A DNA stretch of 64,000 nt from Sulfurovum sp. Its GTDB lineage: Bacteria > Campylobacterota > Campylobacteria > Campylobacterales > Sulfurovaceae. The position numbers and the translations under genes were made by a program. Where the stretch lies: the NCBI GenBank assembly GCA_027049035.1, contig JALTVI010000090.1, forward strand, positions 62,001 through 126,000, read 5' to 3'. Position 1 is the stretch's first letter. Each line of letters begins with the position of its first letter. Below the pieces are notes generated by a model. The model was not told where the DNA came from. It made no database searches and saw nothing but the letters and a program-made list of their open reading frames with translations. Shown here in pieces: positions 44,412 to 51,924 of this stretch.

Positions 44412-45718
44412 TCTTCAATCTTCTCTTTTTCATCAATATGGGCAAATACCGCAACAATGTCATCCTGTGCCAGCGTTTCAACCTCGCCAATGCCGTACAC
44501 CTGCTCCTCTCTGATCAGCAGGCATTTGGCCTGGGCATGCGACATCGTTTTGGGCGCTTTTCCAATCAATGGCGAACTGCTGTAGACTTTACGCATAAAG
44601 AGTATACCGCTGCCGCCACAGAAGTGACGCTGTGTAACGATGGAATCGGAAGAGACCTTCTCCAAAATAGCATAATGTGCGCTCGCTTTGCTTCCGCGTA
44701 CGACGACAATGCCCATCTTGTGCATCAGATGGTAGTAGGCTTTGTCATTATTGATCGCCACGACCTTCTCTATGCCATACTCCTTGGCCTCCATACACTT
44801 GACGATGTTCTGCTCATCATGGGGTCCTGCGGCAATGATCATATCGGCATTTTTCAGGCCCTCCTCTTCAAAGAGACGCTGATCCTCGTAGGCGGAGTTG
44901 ATGATGGTCACGCGCCCTTCCAGCACTTCTGACGCACGTTTGCAGTGATCGAGGCACTTTTCGATCATTTTGATCTCAGTCTTCTCATCCACCAGTGCCT
45001 TTGCGATCTTCTGTGCCAGCGTATCGGCTCCGAAGATCACAATGCGGCGAATGGAAGCAGGCATCTTCTCATCCAGCTTCTCTGAAAGTGCCTTGATCGC
45101 CTCCATCTCTCCAAAAAGATAGACCAGATCGTTTTCGACAATGCGCTCATCGGCTCCGGGGACCAAAAACGTTTTGCCCCGCTCGATACCGACGACCGAA
45201 ACCTTTCTGTCGGAGAGCATACCGGCAGTCATCTCCTCCGGTGTCTCATGCTGTACACGCAGGGAAACCAGCTTCATCTTTGTCTGGTGAAACATCTTGA
45301 CATTGTTGGCCTTGGGAAAAGACATCAAAGTCTTCACCTTTTTTGCCGTTGCAATGTCAGGGAAAACAGCATGGTCAACCGAGAGTTTTTGCAGTACATG
45401 GCTTTTGAGAAAGCCCTCGTTTTTGAGACGAATGATCTTCTTTTTGATCTTGACGACATCTTCGACAATGAGCGTCGCAAGCAGATTGGCTTCATCCGAA
45501 TCGGTGACTGCAATGAAGAGGTCCGCCTCATCGATGGCCAGTGACTGGTAGATGTTGGGGTCTTCAATATCCCCATGCAGTGTCAGGATATCGATATCCT
45601 CTTCAAGTTTGTTCAGCTTGGAGATATCTTTGTCGATGACGAAAATATTGTGTCTGAACGAGAGTGACTGTGCCAGCGAATAGCCTACCGTACCCGCTCC
45701 TGCGATCATGATATTCAT
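44393..45718 (-). CDS. trkA: TrkA, regulatory subunit of potassium uptake
   Basis: A 441-residue cytoplasmic protein with two RCK modules: IMIAGAGTVGYSLAQSL and IVIFGADTLAQKIAKAL are the nucleotide-binding starts, each followed by a TrkA-C domain. It binds NAD(H)/ATP and gates TrkH. A TATAAT (minus strand, 45751-45756) is 33 bp upstream. Confidence 0.93.
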   Translation of the reverse strand: MNIMIAGAGTVGYSLAQSLSFRHNIFVIDKDISKLNKLEEDIDILTLHGDIEDPNIYQSLAIDEADLFIAVTDSDEANLLATLIVEDVVKIKKKIIRLKNEGFLKSHVLQKLSVDHAVFPDIATAKKVKTLMSFPKANNVKMFHQTKMKLVSLRVQHETPEEMTAGMLSDRKVSVVGIERGKTFLVPGADERIVENDLVYLFGEMEAIKALSEKLDEKMPASIRRIVIFGADTLAQKIAKALVDEKTEIKMIEKCLDHCKRASEVLEGRVTIINSAYEDQRLFEEEGLKNADMIIAAGPHDEQNIVKCMEAKEYGIEKVVAINNDKAYYHLMHKMGIVVVRGSKASAHYAILEKVSSDSIVTQRHFCGGSGILFMRKVYSSSPLIGKAPKTMSHAQAKCLLIREEQVYGIGEVETLAQDDIVAVFAHIDEKEKIEEWIHTL

Positions 45719-45750
45719 ACGGCCATTGCCTTTGTGTGGTTCATGGAACG

Positions 45751-45756
45751 ATTATA
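45751..45756 (-). promoter_or_regulatory. TATAAT -10 element of trkA
   Basis: Perfect TATAAT on the minus strand, 33 bp before the ATG. Confidence 0.55.
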
Positions 45757-45802
45757 GCACTTTCATTTTGAAGGGTTAATGTGTAGCGTCAAACACAGAC
45801 GA

Positions 45803-45909
45803 GGGAAATCTATCAAACTTAAAAGGAGACTAATCTTTTGCGTTTGTAGATTTCCCACCTCTGTGCAGAGGTCGGGTGTACGACGCAGCGGGGGTTCCCT
45901 GCGCCGTAC
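45803..45909 (-). terminator. Cluster of three hairpins downstream of nirS
   Basis: From the nirS side: GTACGGCGCAG...CTGCGTCGTAC (45878-45888 with 45899-45909), a perfect palindrome ACCTCTG-tg-CAGAGGT (45857-45872), and a long stem GGGAAATCTATCAAAC (45803-45818) with GTTTGTAGATTTCCC (45842-45856). There is no clear T-run, so it may be a processing signal or small RNA as well as a terminator. Confidence 0.6.
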
Positions 45910-45924
45910 AAAAAGAGAGACAGC

Positions 45925-47679
45925 TTATGCACCCGGTACGTGCTGTCTGTGCTCTACCGAGTAGGTAAAGGTCGGTGTGGTCAGGTTCTCAATGTACTTG
46001 ATGAACTTACCGGTTTCAGAGTCATAGATTCCGATACGTCCTGTTGTCCACTCTGAGATCATTGTCCACTTGCCATGGTTTGCAGGCTCAGCATGCAGCA
46101 GTCTTGGCTGCACCGGATTCTTCACCTTAGCACCATGCTTGCCTTCGGCAATCGGCGGCATCAGCTTCTCTTTACTCATTGTGGAAGCGACTTCGTTTAC
46201 AGGTACTTTTTCGTACTGTGTCGCATCCCACTCCTGCAGGACCTTTCCTGTCTTGGCATCGATGAGCTGTCCTTTCTCTTTACCGACTTTGATGATACGG
46301 TCGGTTTCGAGTGTCTCTTTGTTGATCAGGTGCACTTCGTTATACTTCTCAGGCTTGCCGAGTACACAGTCAGACCAGATCCATGGTGTATGCGGAGAGG
46401 TTCCTACAAAGAGACCGCCACCTGCAGTCTTGATCTTCTTGACGACTTTCCAGCCCGGAGAATCCCAGATAACGACAGAACCGAAGTTCATGGAGTTGGT
46501 CGCATTGAGCTGCTTGCCCATCTTCTTGTTGAACCAGCTTGACCCCTGTCCTGGGTGCGGCTTGGACTTCTTACCGGTGTAAACTTTTGCTGCCAGTTGC
46601 TTGGTCTTGAAGTCTACAATACCCATCAGGTCAGAGCCCTGGGAAGCAATCTGGAAGTAGCGTCCAAAGTCCTCACCCTCATTTTCATTCAGGAAACAGT
46701 CATGCAGGATCTTACCGATATTGGGCACATCCCCCACAATCGGGAAGTCAGGCTTTGAGTAGTCGATGATATAGGTATGTCCCGCATCTTTGAGTGCCAT
46801 TGCAAAATATGGTCCATACGGGGTATCGGCAATACCTGCAACACGTGATGGCCCTATCTGTCCATCCGGATCGATAACACGGCTGGTATCGTACGCTTTG
46901 AGCGGCTCGAGTGTATGGGCATCACACAGTACCGCACCACCCGGGTTGTAGTTACCTGCAAGGACATACTTGCCATCCGGTGAAACCGCAAGACCTCTTG
47001 ACTCCTGTCCAACCTGTACCGAAGCGATCGCCGGCTGTCCCGGTGCACCGATGTCGAACATTGTCAGTCTTCCCGAACGTGAGATGGAGTAGGCATAGCG
47101 CGGCTCATGCTTGTTGGTAACCGTTACGTGTACCGCAAATCCCGCCTTGTGGCGAGAAAGCACTTTTCCGGTTGTCGAGTCGATAAAGTCAACCAAAGAG
47201 GCATCTCTCTCTGTTGCAAATGTAATATCTTTAACATTCTTGACATCACCGCCCTTGTACTTGATGTTACCATCTTTGTCAACAGGATACTTCTTCGCAA
47301 GTGCTTCTCTGTCAGCCAGTCTGGTCCAGGTCTGCTTGACTTTATCCAAATCAAGCTTCAGTTCAACCGTATTTTTCCAGTTCATCAGCCAGTCGACCAT
47401 ACCTGCGGCATCATCTTTGCTGAATTTGTCTTTCCACGCCGGCATCGCCGTGTTTTCTCTACCGTTGAGAATGGTCTCGACAAGTTTGTAGTGCTCTTTC
47501 TTCTTCAGTGCCGCAGGTCTGAGGTCGGAACCGACACCACCCTGGTGAATCGGTCCGTGACACCCCTGACACTCTTTTTCATACATTTTGGCAAAATCCA
47601 TCTTGGATGTCCCGGCAATCGCCATTGTCGCCGCAACACTTGTGATGATGGCCAATCCTGCAATTTTGTTCAGTTTCAT
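45925..47679 (-). CDS. nirS: NirS, cytochrome cd1 nitrite reductase
   Basis: A 584-residue periplasmic enzyme reducing nitrite to nitric oxide. It has a signal peptide (about 1-23), a cytochrome c domain with C37-QG-C40-H41, and a C-terminal eight-bladed d1 propeller (about residues 150-584) with ISRSGRLTMFDIGAP, AGNYNPGGAVLCD and the HTPWIWSDCVLG segment. The ATG at 47679 is used because AGGAGCGAAG precedes it. It lies downstream of norCB and a small gene on the same strand, with its own palindrome-rich leader. Confidence 0.95.
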   Translation of the reverse strand: MKLNKIAGLAIITSVAATMAIAGTSKMDFAKMYEKECQGCHGPIHQGGVGSDLRPAALKKKEHYKLVETILNGRENTAMPAWKDKFSKDDAAGMVDWLMNWKNTVELKLDLDKVKQTWTRLADREALAKKYPVDKDGNIKYKGGDVKNVKDITFATERDASLVDFIDSTTGKVLSRHKAGFAVHVTVTNKHEPRYAYSISRSGRLTMFDIGAPGQPAIASVQVGQESRGLAVSPDGKYVLAGNYNPGGAVLCDAHTLEPLKAYDTSRVIDPDGQIGPSRVAGIADTPYGPYFAMALKDAGHTYIIDYSKPDFPIVGDVPNIGKILHDCFLNENEGEDFGRYFQIASQGSDLMGIVDFKTKQLAAKVYTGKKSKPHPGQGSSWFNKKMGKQLNATNSMNFGSVVIWDSPGWKVVKKIKTAGGGLFVGTSPHTPWIWSDCVLGKPEKYNEVHLINKETLETDRIIKVGKEKGQLIDAKTGKVLQEWDATQYEKVPVNEVASTMSKEKLMPPIAEGKHGAKVKNPVQPRLLHAEPANHGKWTMISEWTTGRIGIYDSETGKFIKYIENLTTPTFTYSVEHRQHVPGA

Positions 47680-47701
47680 TCTTCGCTCCTTTTTCAGCAT
47701 G

Positions 47702-47738
47702 ATTCACATTTTTAGCTTCGCTTAAAGCCAATGTGAAT
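47702..47738 (-). promoter_or_regulatory. Stem-loop in the nirS leader
   Basis: ATTCACATT and AATGTGAAT (9-bp perfect inverted repeat, 19-base loop) lie 23-59 bp before the nirS start codon, just before the ribosome binding site. It could affect mRNA stability or translation. Confidence 0.5.
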
Positions 47739-47746
47739 ACAATCGC

Positions 47747-47801
47747 GTGTCTATTATGCTAGATAACAGACACTTTTGTGAGGACGCTACCCCGTCCTCA
47801 C
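47747..47801 (-). promoter_or_regulatory. Palindrome and hairpin upstream of nirS
   Basis: A 27-bp imperfect palindrome (47747-47773; arms TGTCTATTAT and ATAACAGACA) contains a CATAAT -10-like hexamer. A perfect 9-bp hairpin, GTGAGGACG-ctaccc-CGTCCTCAC, is at 47778-47801. The hairpin could end transcription from the nor unit, with the palindrome as a nirS operator. No FNR-type box is present here. Confidence 0.5.
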
Positions 47802-47841
47802 ACCCTTTGGATCCACCGTTTCCGATTTCCCCGTTTCAAAC

Positions 47842-47994
47842 TTACTTTCCGTTTTTCAGCTTTTTCTTCTCATCGAAGTAGATCCAGATCATCGGCAATA
47901 TAATCACTGTATGCAAGAATATTGTCAAAGTCAATGGACCCTGGTTAAGGTATCCGAAGAAACTCGGTACAACATCTGTAAACTGCTCAAACAT
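47842..47994 (-). CDS. 50-residue membrane protein between norB and nirS
   Basis: A short gene encoding MFEQFTDVVPSFFGYLNQGP and so on, 50 residues, with one transmembrane helix (about 19-40, LTLTIFLHTVIILPMIWIYF) and a positively charged tail DEKKKLKNGK. A strong AAGGAG sits 6 bp before the ATG, and the gene is 51 bp downstream of the norB stop. I do not recognise the family; single-helix peptides of this type accompany oxidases (for example CcoQ-like). A helper of nitric oxide reductase is a reasonable guess. Confidence 0.7.
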   Translation of the reverse strand: MFEQFTDVVPSFFGYLNQGPLTLTIFLHTVIILPMIWIYFDEKKKLKNGK

Positions 47995-48045
47995 CTCTGC
48001 TCCTTTTTTTTATGGTGCAGCAGTGCCGCACCGTTTTTCAACAGC

Positions 48046-49488
48046 TTACGCTGCAGCCTTTGCTTCTTTCTTTCCGATGGTCAGAAGATCCCATACCAGG
48101 TAGATGAACCCTACGAAGGTCACCACACCCATAATGGTTCTCCAGATCTGAGCCTGAACATACCAAGGCAGATCCTGAGCGACAAAGAAAGCATTCCAGC
48201 CAGCACCCAGTTCCGCTCTTTCGACCAGTACCTGCTCGTAACCCGCGATCGTCAGTGCAATGGTCATTCCAATCACACCGAAGGTGATGAGGAAGATTGC
48301 CATCTTCGACTTGAATGTCGCTTTCATGCGCTCAATACCGTAGGCACCCTGTACACCAAGGTACATCATACCGATCAGAATCGTCGCATAGGCTCCGAAG
48401 AATGCCAGGTGTCCGTGCGCTGCGGTAAACTGTGTACCGTGTGTATAGATGTTTACCTGAGGCAGTGTATGGAAGAATCCCCAGATACCTGCACCCAGGA
48501 AGTTTCCAAACGCGTTGGTGACAATCCATGCCATTGCCGGACCGTTCTTCATAACAGAACCAGGTTTGCCCTCGGCTTTTGCGATCCCCTGCTCTTTCCC
48601 CCAGTCATAGAGGACGTGCACGAACATCGCTACCAGAGGTACCGGCTCGAGTGCAGAGAAGAGCGCACCGATCTCCCACCAGTACTCAGGTGTACCGATC
48701 CAGAAGTAGTGGTGACCAAGACCGAGAATTCCTGATCCAAAGAGCATCAGCACTTCAATCCAGAGCCACATCTCGACGATTTCACGCTTGGCGTTGATGA
48801 TCTTGACAAGACCGTATGCCGCGAGTGCACCGACAAATACTTCCCAAGTCGCTTCAACCCAGAGGTGAATGACCCACCACCACCAGTACTGATCCATGGA
48901 GATGTTGTCTGTAAAGAACATTCCCGCAAGATAGAGACCAGCCAGTGCAAGAAGGTCGGCTACCAGTACTGTCAGGATACCTGTCTTCTGCCCTTTCATG
49001 TAGGTTGCAAAGACATTCCAGTAGAAGATCAGTACGACTACGACAATACCGATATCGGCCCATCTTGGTGCTTCGATATACTCTCTACCTTCGTTGATCA
49101 GCCAGATAGTAGACTCTTTACCAGGCCCGACCTGAATGAAAATGTACACCAGTACAACTACGGCTACTGCTGCTGTCAGTACCCAGAAAGCAAGCTTTCC
49201 AAGCCCAATGCCGACCGTTTCGACACCCGCTTCGTCAGGCAGCAGGTAGTAGACCGAACCGATCATCGCATAGAGCATCCATACTACAAGTGCATTGATG
49301 TGAACCATTCTTGCGACACTGAAGTCGAACACTTCGAACAAGAAGTTTGGAGCCAAAAACTGGATGGCTGCGATAAGTCCCATCAGCAACTGTGCACCGA
49401 ACAGGATAATTGCTACCCTAAAGTACATCATCGCCAGTTTTTTCGACTCACTGCCCGCAAATTCGTTTGTTTTGATACTAGTGAGCAT
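48046..49488 (-). CDS. norB: NorB, catalytic subunit of nitric oxide reductase (cNOR)
   Basis: A 480-residue membrane protein with about 12 helices, of the heme-copper oxidase superfamily. Metal-site motifs are HINALVVWML, HLWVEATWEVFVG with the FeB histidine and glutamate, GHHYFWIGTPEYW with the paired histidines, and HGHLAFFGAY. It lacks the long N-terminal extension of quinol NORs and pairs with NorC, so it is a cytochrome c type. The ATG at 49488 follows CAGGAGGCACC and lies 11 bp inside norC. Confidence 0.94.
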   Translation of the reverse strand: MLTSIKTNEFAGSESKKLAMMYFRVAIILFGAQLLMGLIAAIQFLAPNFLFEVFDFSVARMVHINALVVWMLYAMIGSVYYLLPDEAGVETVGIGLGKLAFWVLTAAVAVVVLVYIFIQVGPGKESTIWLINEGREYIEAPRWADIGIVVVVLIFYWNVFATYMKGQKTGILTVLVADLLALAGLYLAGMFFTDNISMDQYWWWWVIHLWVEATWEVFVGALAAYGLVKIINAKREIVEMWLWIEVLMLFGSGILGLGHHYFWIGTPEYWWEIGALFSALEPVPLVAMFVHVLYDWGKEQGIAKAEGKPGSVMKNGPAMAWIVTNAFGNFLGAGIWGFFHTLPQVNIYTHGTQFTAAHGHLAFFGAYATILIGMMYLGVQGAYGIERMKATFKSKMAIFLITFGVIGMTIALTIAGYEQVLVERAELGAGWNAFFVAQDLPWYVQAQIWRTIMGVVTFVGFIYLVWDLLTIGKKEAKAAA

Positions 49489-50170
49489 TGGTGCCTCCTG
49501 TCTTGAATTGTTCAACTGTTTTCGAGAAGTTTCTCGGGAAACCGTTGGTGTCGATACTACTCATATGTTTGAGGAATGCGACAAGTCCCTTCGCCTCTTC
49601 TTCAGTAATTCCGAGATTAGGCATCATACGTGCGTGTGTCGGGTACTGTGAAGGGTTTTGCAGGAATTTTGCCATTGCCTCTTCTGTCGTATTCGTATTG
49701 GTCATCGCCTGCATAGGTCCGCCCTTCTGCCAAGCAGGATCAAGCCACGCTTTTGTCAGGTCCGGTGCATAGTAGGCGCCGTTTCCAAGCAGTGTGTGAC
49801 AGTTCATACAGTTTTTCGCCTGTGATGTAAGCTTTCCAAGATGCAACAGTGCCGCCGCTTCCTTCTCGCTCCACTCTTTCCCGAAGAAAGGCTCTTTCGC
49901 ACCGATAACCGGTACCTCGTGCCCTCTTTTTTTACTCATTTTGTAATCGATATGGTAGTTGATTACCGTCGGTCCGGGTACCCTGCTGACAACACGGTGC
50001 TCCTGTGCTGCCTTTTTCAAATCGGCATCCGTTCCCATTGAAATCTGTCCCATCGTATTGAACGTCAGCCAGATCAGCAGAATGACCGCAAATCCGGTCA
50101 CCCACGCCGCTGAACGACGCCAGAACGAAATACTGGTCCATACCGAAAGCTTTTCGTTTTCGTTAGCCAT
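49478..50170 (-). CDS. norC: NorC, cytochrome c subunit of nitric oxide reductase
   Basis: A 230-residue protein with one N-terminal transmembrane helix (about 22-42) and a heme domain with CMNCHTLLGNGAYYAPDLT, the classic NorC heme site. It is longer than the usual ~150-residue NorC, with an extra segment between helix and heme domain. ATG 50170 follows AGGAGGAGT. It passes electrons to NorB in the membrane. Confidence 0.92.
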   Translation of the reverse strand: MANENEKLSVWTSISFWRRSAAWVTGFAVILLIWLTFNTMGQISMGTDADLKKAAQEHRVVSRVPGPTVINYHIDYKMSKKRGHEVPVIGAKEPFFGKEWSEKEAAALLHLGKLTSQAKNCMNCHTLLGNGAYYAPDLTKAWLDPAWQKGGPMQAMTNTNTTEEAMAKFLQNPSQYPTHARMMPNLGITEEEAKGLVAFLKHMSSIDTNGFPRNFSKTVEQFKTGGTNAH

Positions 50171-50207
50171 GACTCCTCCTTTTAACTTTATCCGCGCTTG
50201 AGCGCAC

Positions 50208-50561
50208 CTAGTGCTTGCCGCCCTGTACTTCTTCCTCTGCATCCTCGTATCTCTTGTCTGCCGATGTGATCAGGTAGAAGTAGAGATGCGGAACGAAGAG
50301 GTATGCCACCATTGTCACCATCAACACTTTCGTCGTGAAGTGGTTGCTCTGGATAAGCATCGCGAAGTCGTACAGGAAATATGTCTGTAATGCCCAAAAC
50401 AGATAGGCCACGGGGACCCACCGTTTGGAGAAGTAGCCCATCTTTGCAAGGGTGATGATCGCAGCATACCCTACACCAAAGACGAGTACCAGTGTCGACT
50501 CAATAAATATGGGCAGGAACTGATCGGGTGCCAGATCCGGCCATACAATCATCGTTTCCAT
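50208..50561 (-). CDS. Hydrophobic protein at the head of the nor unit
   Basis: A 117-residue membrane protein with three predicted helices (about 17-38, 50-68, 77-98) and an acidic C-terminus. It is first in the nor unit, 37 bp before norC, and directly behind an FNR-type promoter. I do not recognise its family; it may be an assembly or stability factor for the reductase. Confidence 0.7.
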   Translation of the reverse strand: METMIVWPDLAPDQFLPIFIESTLVLVFGVGYAAIITLAKMGYFSKRWVPVAYLFWALQTYFLYDFAMLIQSNHFTTKVLMVTMVAYLFVPHLYFYLITSADKRYEDAEEEVQGGKH

Positions 50562-50622
50562 CGGTGACTCCTGTGGTTTATCTATTTACTGCAAGGGATA
50601 AAGATCCTTCGAGCATAGGTGT

Positions 50623-50664
50623 ATTATGACAGTTTCGCAAAATATTCCTATTGACTTATGTCAA
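50623..50664 (-). promoter_or_regulatory. FNR/NnrR-like promoter of the nor unit
   Basis: TTGACTTATGTCAA at 50651-50664 is a perfect palindrome centred 32 bp from CATAAT (minus strand, 50623-50628). A second FNR-like palindrome, ATGATAACTATCAT, lies at 50689-50702. The first box is 96.5 bp from the first start codon. Confidence 0.82.
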
Positions 50665-50762
50665 GAAAAGGGACAAACTCAAGAAAAAATGATAACTATC
50701 ATAATTTAAAGTGATAAAATGGAAAAAGAAGTTTTTGTTATGGTAGTACGCAGGCGGAGTGC

Positions 50763-51128
50763 CTACTTGACGATACAGCGTGCGAGGAAAAAGGGGCGCT
50801 CATAGTAGGGAGAGACAAAGTTGTTGTTTTCGATGCGCCACTCTCTGGATTTCTGTATCTCCACAACCTGTGAAGCCTTCCTGAGCATCCGGCTCTCGCA
50901 GAGCACCGGTTTTCCCGCTTCAAACGCTTCTGCAACTTTTGCCATGCGGCTTGTCGTTACCCAGTAGTGCGCCCCGATCAGAACGGCAAGCACCAGACTC
51001 ACCCAGCCAAGTCCCTTTTTGATTGCACCCTTTCCCATAAAGGGCCGTGTCGTAACAAAGAGTGTAACCAGTAGGACGACCCCCGCCAGAATCAAATAGG
51101 CGCCCTCGAGCAAAAAGAATGTATGCAT
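50763..51128 (-). CDS. Membrane protein of the divergent FNR-box pair
   Basis: A 121-residue protein with two predicted helices (about 5-28, 43-62) followed by a soluble tail with two cysteines (VLCESRM and LARCIVK). Not recognised. The ATG at 51128 follows AGGAC. It shares an FNR-type control site with the divergent gene at 51254, so it is likely produced under denitrifying conditions. Confidence 0.65.
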   Translation of the reverse strand: MHTFFLLEGAYLILAGVVLLVTLFVTTRPFMGKGAIKKGLGWVSLVLAVLIGAHYWVTTSRMAKVAEAFEAGKPVLCESRMLRKASQVVEIQKSREWRIENNNFVSPYYERPFFLARCIVK

Positions 51129-51162
51129 TGCAATGTCCTGTCTTTTGAAGATATTTTGCCAA

Positions 51163-51232
51163 AGTGTAACACACTTTCCCTGCCGCAGCATTGATACCCG
51201 TCAAGCAAAATAGAGCAAAAAGACTCTATACT
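51163..51232. promoter_or_regulatory. Bidirectional FNR-like promoter
   Basis: TTGATACCCGTCAA (51191-51204) sits between two divergent genes. Exactly 32 bp to its right is TATACT (51227-51232, plus strand), and exactly 32 bp to its left is TACACT (minus strand, 51163-51168). One regulator dimer could activate both directions. Confidence 0.78.
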
Positions 51233-51253
51233 TTCTCTAAAAAAAGTAATACC

Positions 51254-51643
51254 ATGCAGAAATTTTCCAAATACCTTCCATTTGCACTCTTTGCAGCCTT
51301 TTTGATGCTTGGACTGACCGCCTTTTTTCAAAGCAAGCCGGCCCCCAAAAACGAACGTGTCTATAAAGCTGTACAGCATTACAGCCCCTACTATCTCGAA
51401 AAGCGTTTCGGTGGTCTGGAGATACGCAGCAAGACAGACCCGGAATTCAAAGAGAAACCCGACAACATGAGCCTCTTCAAAGAGTTCGAACACCTTGAAT
51501 ACACCTGGGGCAAAAAGCATCTTTCCCTTGACGGAATGACGCTGCTTATCAAAGATGACAACGGTACAGTAGTAGGCAAGCTGCCACTGAAAGAGAAAAA
51601 AGAGCTCGAATTCGTTCAGCGCTACTATGGAGTCAAACCATGA
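51254..51643 (+). CDS. Single-helix membrane protein, unknown, FNR-box controlled
   Basis: A 129-residue protein with one N-terminal helix (about 7-25) and a soluble domain (KHLSLDGMTLLIKDDNGTVVGKLP). Family not recognised. The ATG at 51254 was chosen over an upstream frame extension that would cover the promoter. It overlaps the next small membrane gene by 4 bp. Confidence 0.65.
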   Translation: MQKFSKYLPFALFAAFLMLGLTAFFQSKPAPKNERVYKAVQHYSPYYLEKRFGGLEIRSKTDPEFKEKPDNMSLFKEFEHLEYTWGKKHLSLDGMTLLIKDDNGTVVGKLPLKEKKELEFVQRYYGVKP

Positions 51644-51828
51644 TGGATATTGTCCTCACCCTCGTCTTCAGCATCGTCATGCTGGTCTTTATGGCCTATC
51701 CCGCTATGAAAATCGTTGAGTGGATCGAAACCAAAATCGACGTACCCCAAAAGTGGCACAATGTACTACTCATTGGAATGGTCATCCTCCTCTCACTCAT
51801 TGTAGGGCTCTTCCTCCGTTTTGCCTGA
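51640..51828 (+). CDS. 62-residue two-helix membrane protein
   Basis: Two helices (about 4-22 and 41-60) with a short charged loop. It is translationally coupled to the previous gene (ATGA), so it is part of the FNR-box unit. No family recognised. Confidence 0.65.
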   Translation: MMDIVLTLVFSIVMLVFMAYPAMKIVEWIETKIDVPQKWHNVLLIGMVILLSLIVGLFLRFA

Positions 51829-51924
51829 TGGGTGGATAACCGCCTATTAACCACATTTTCGATAAAATATCTCCATTCATTTTTTACCCGGCCAGAGAAA
51901 ACGGCAGGGTTGGGAGCATAACGT

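Noticed and set aside
47922-47934. TTGTCAAAGTCAA considered as an FNR-type box for nirS
   Set aside because: The half-sites are 13 bp overall with wrong spacing, and it lies inside the small gene between norB and nirS.
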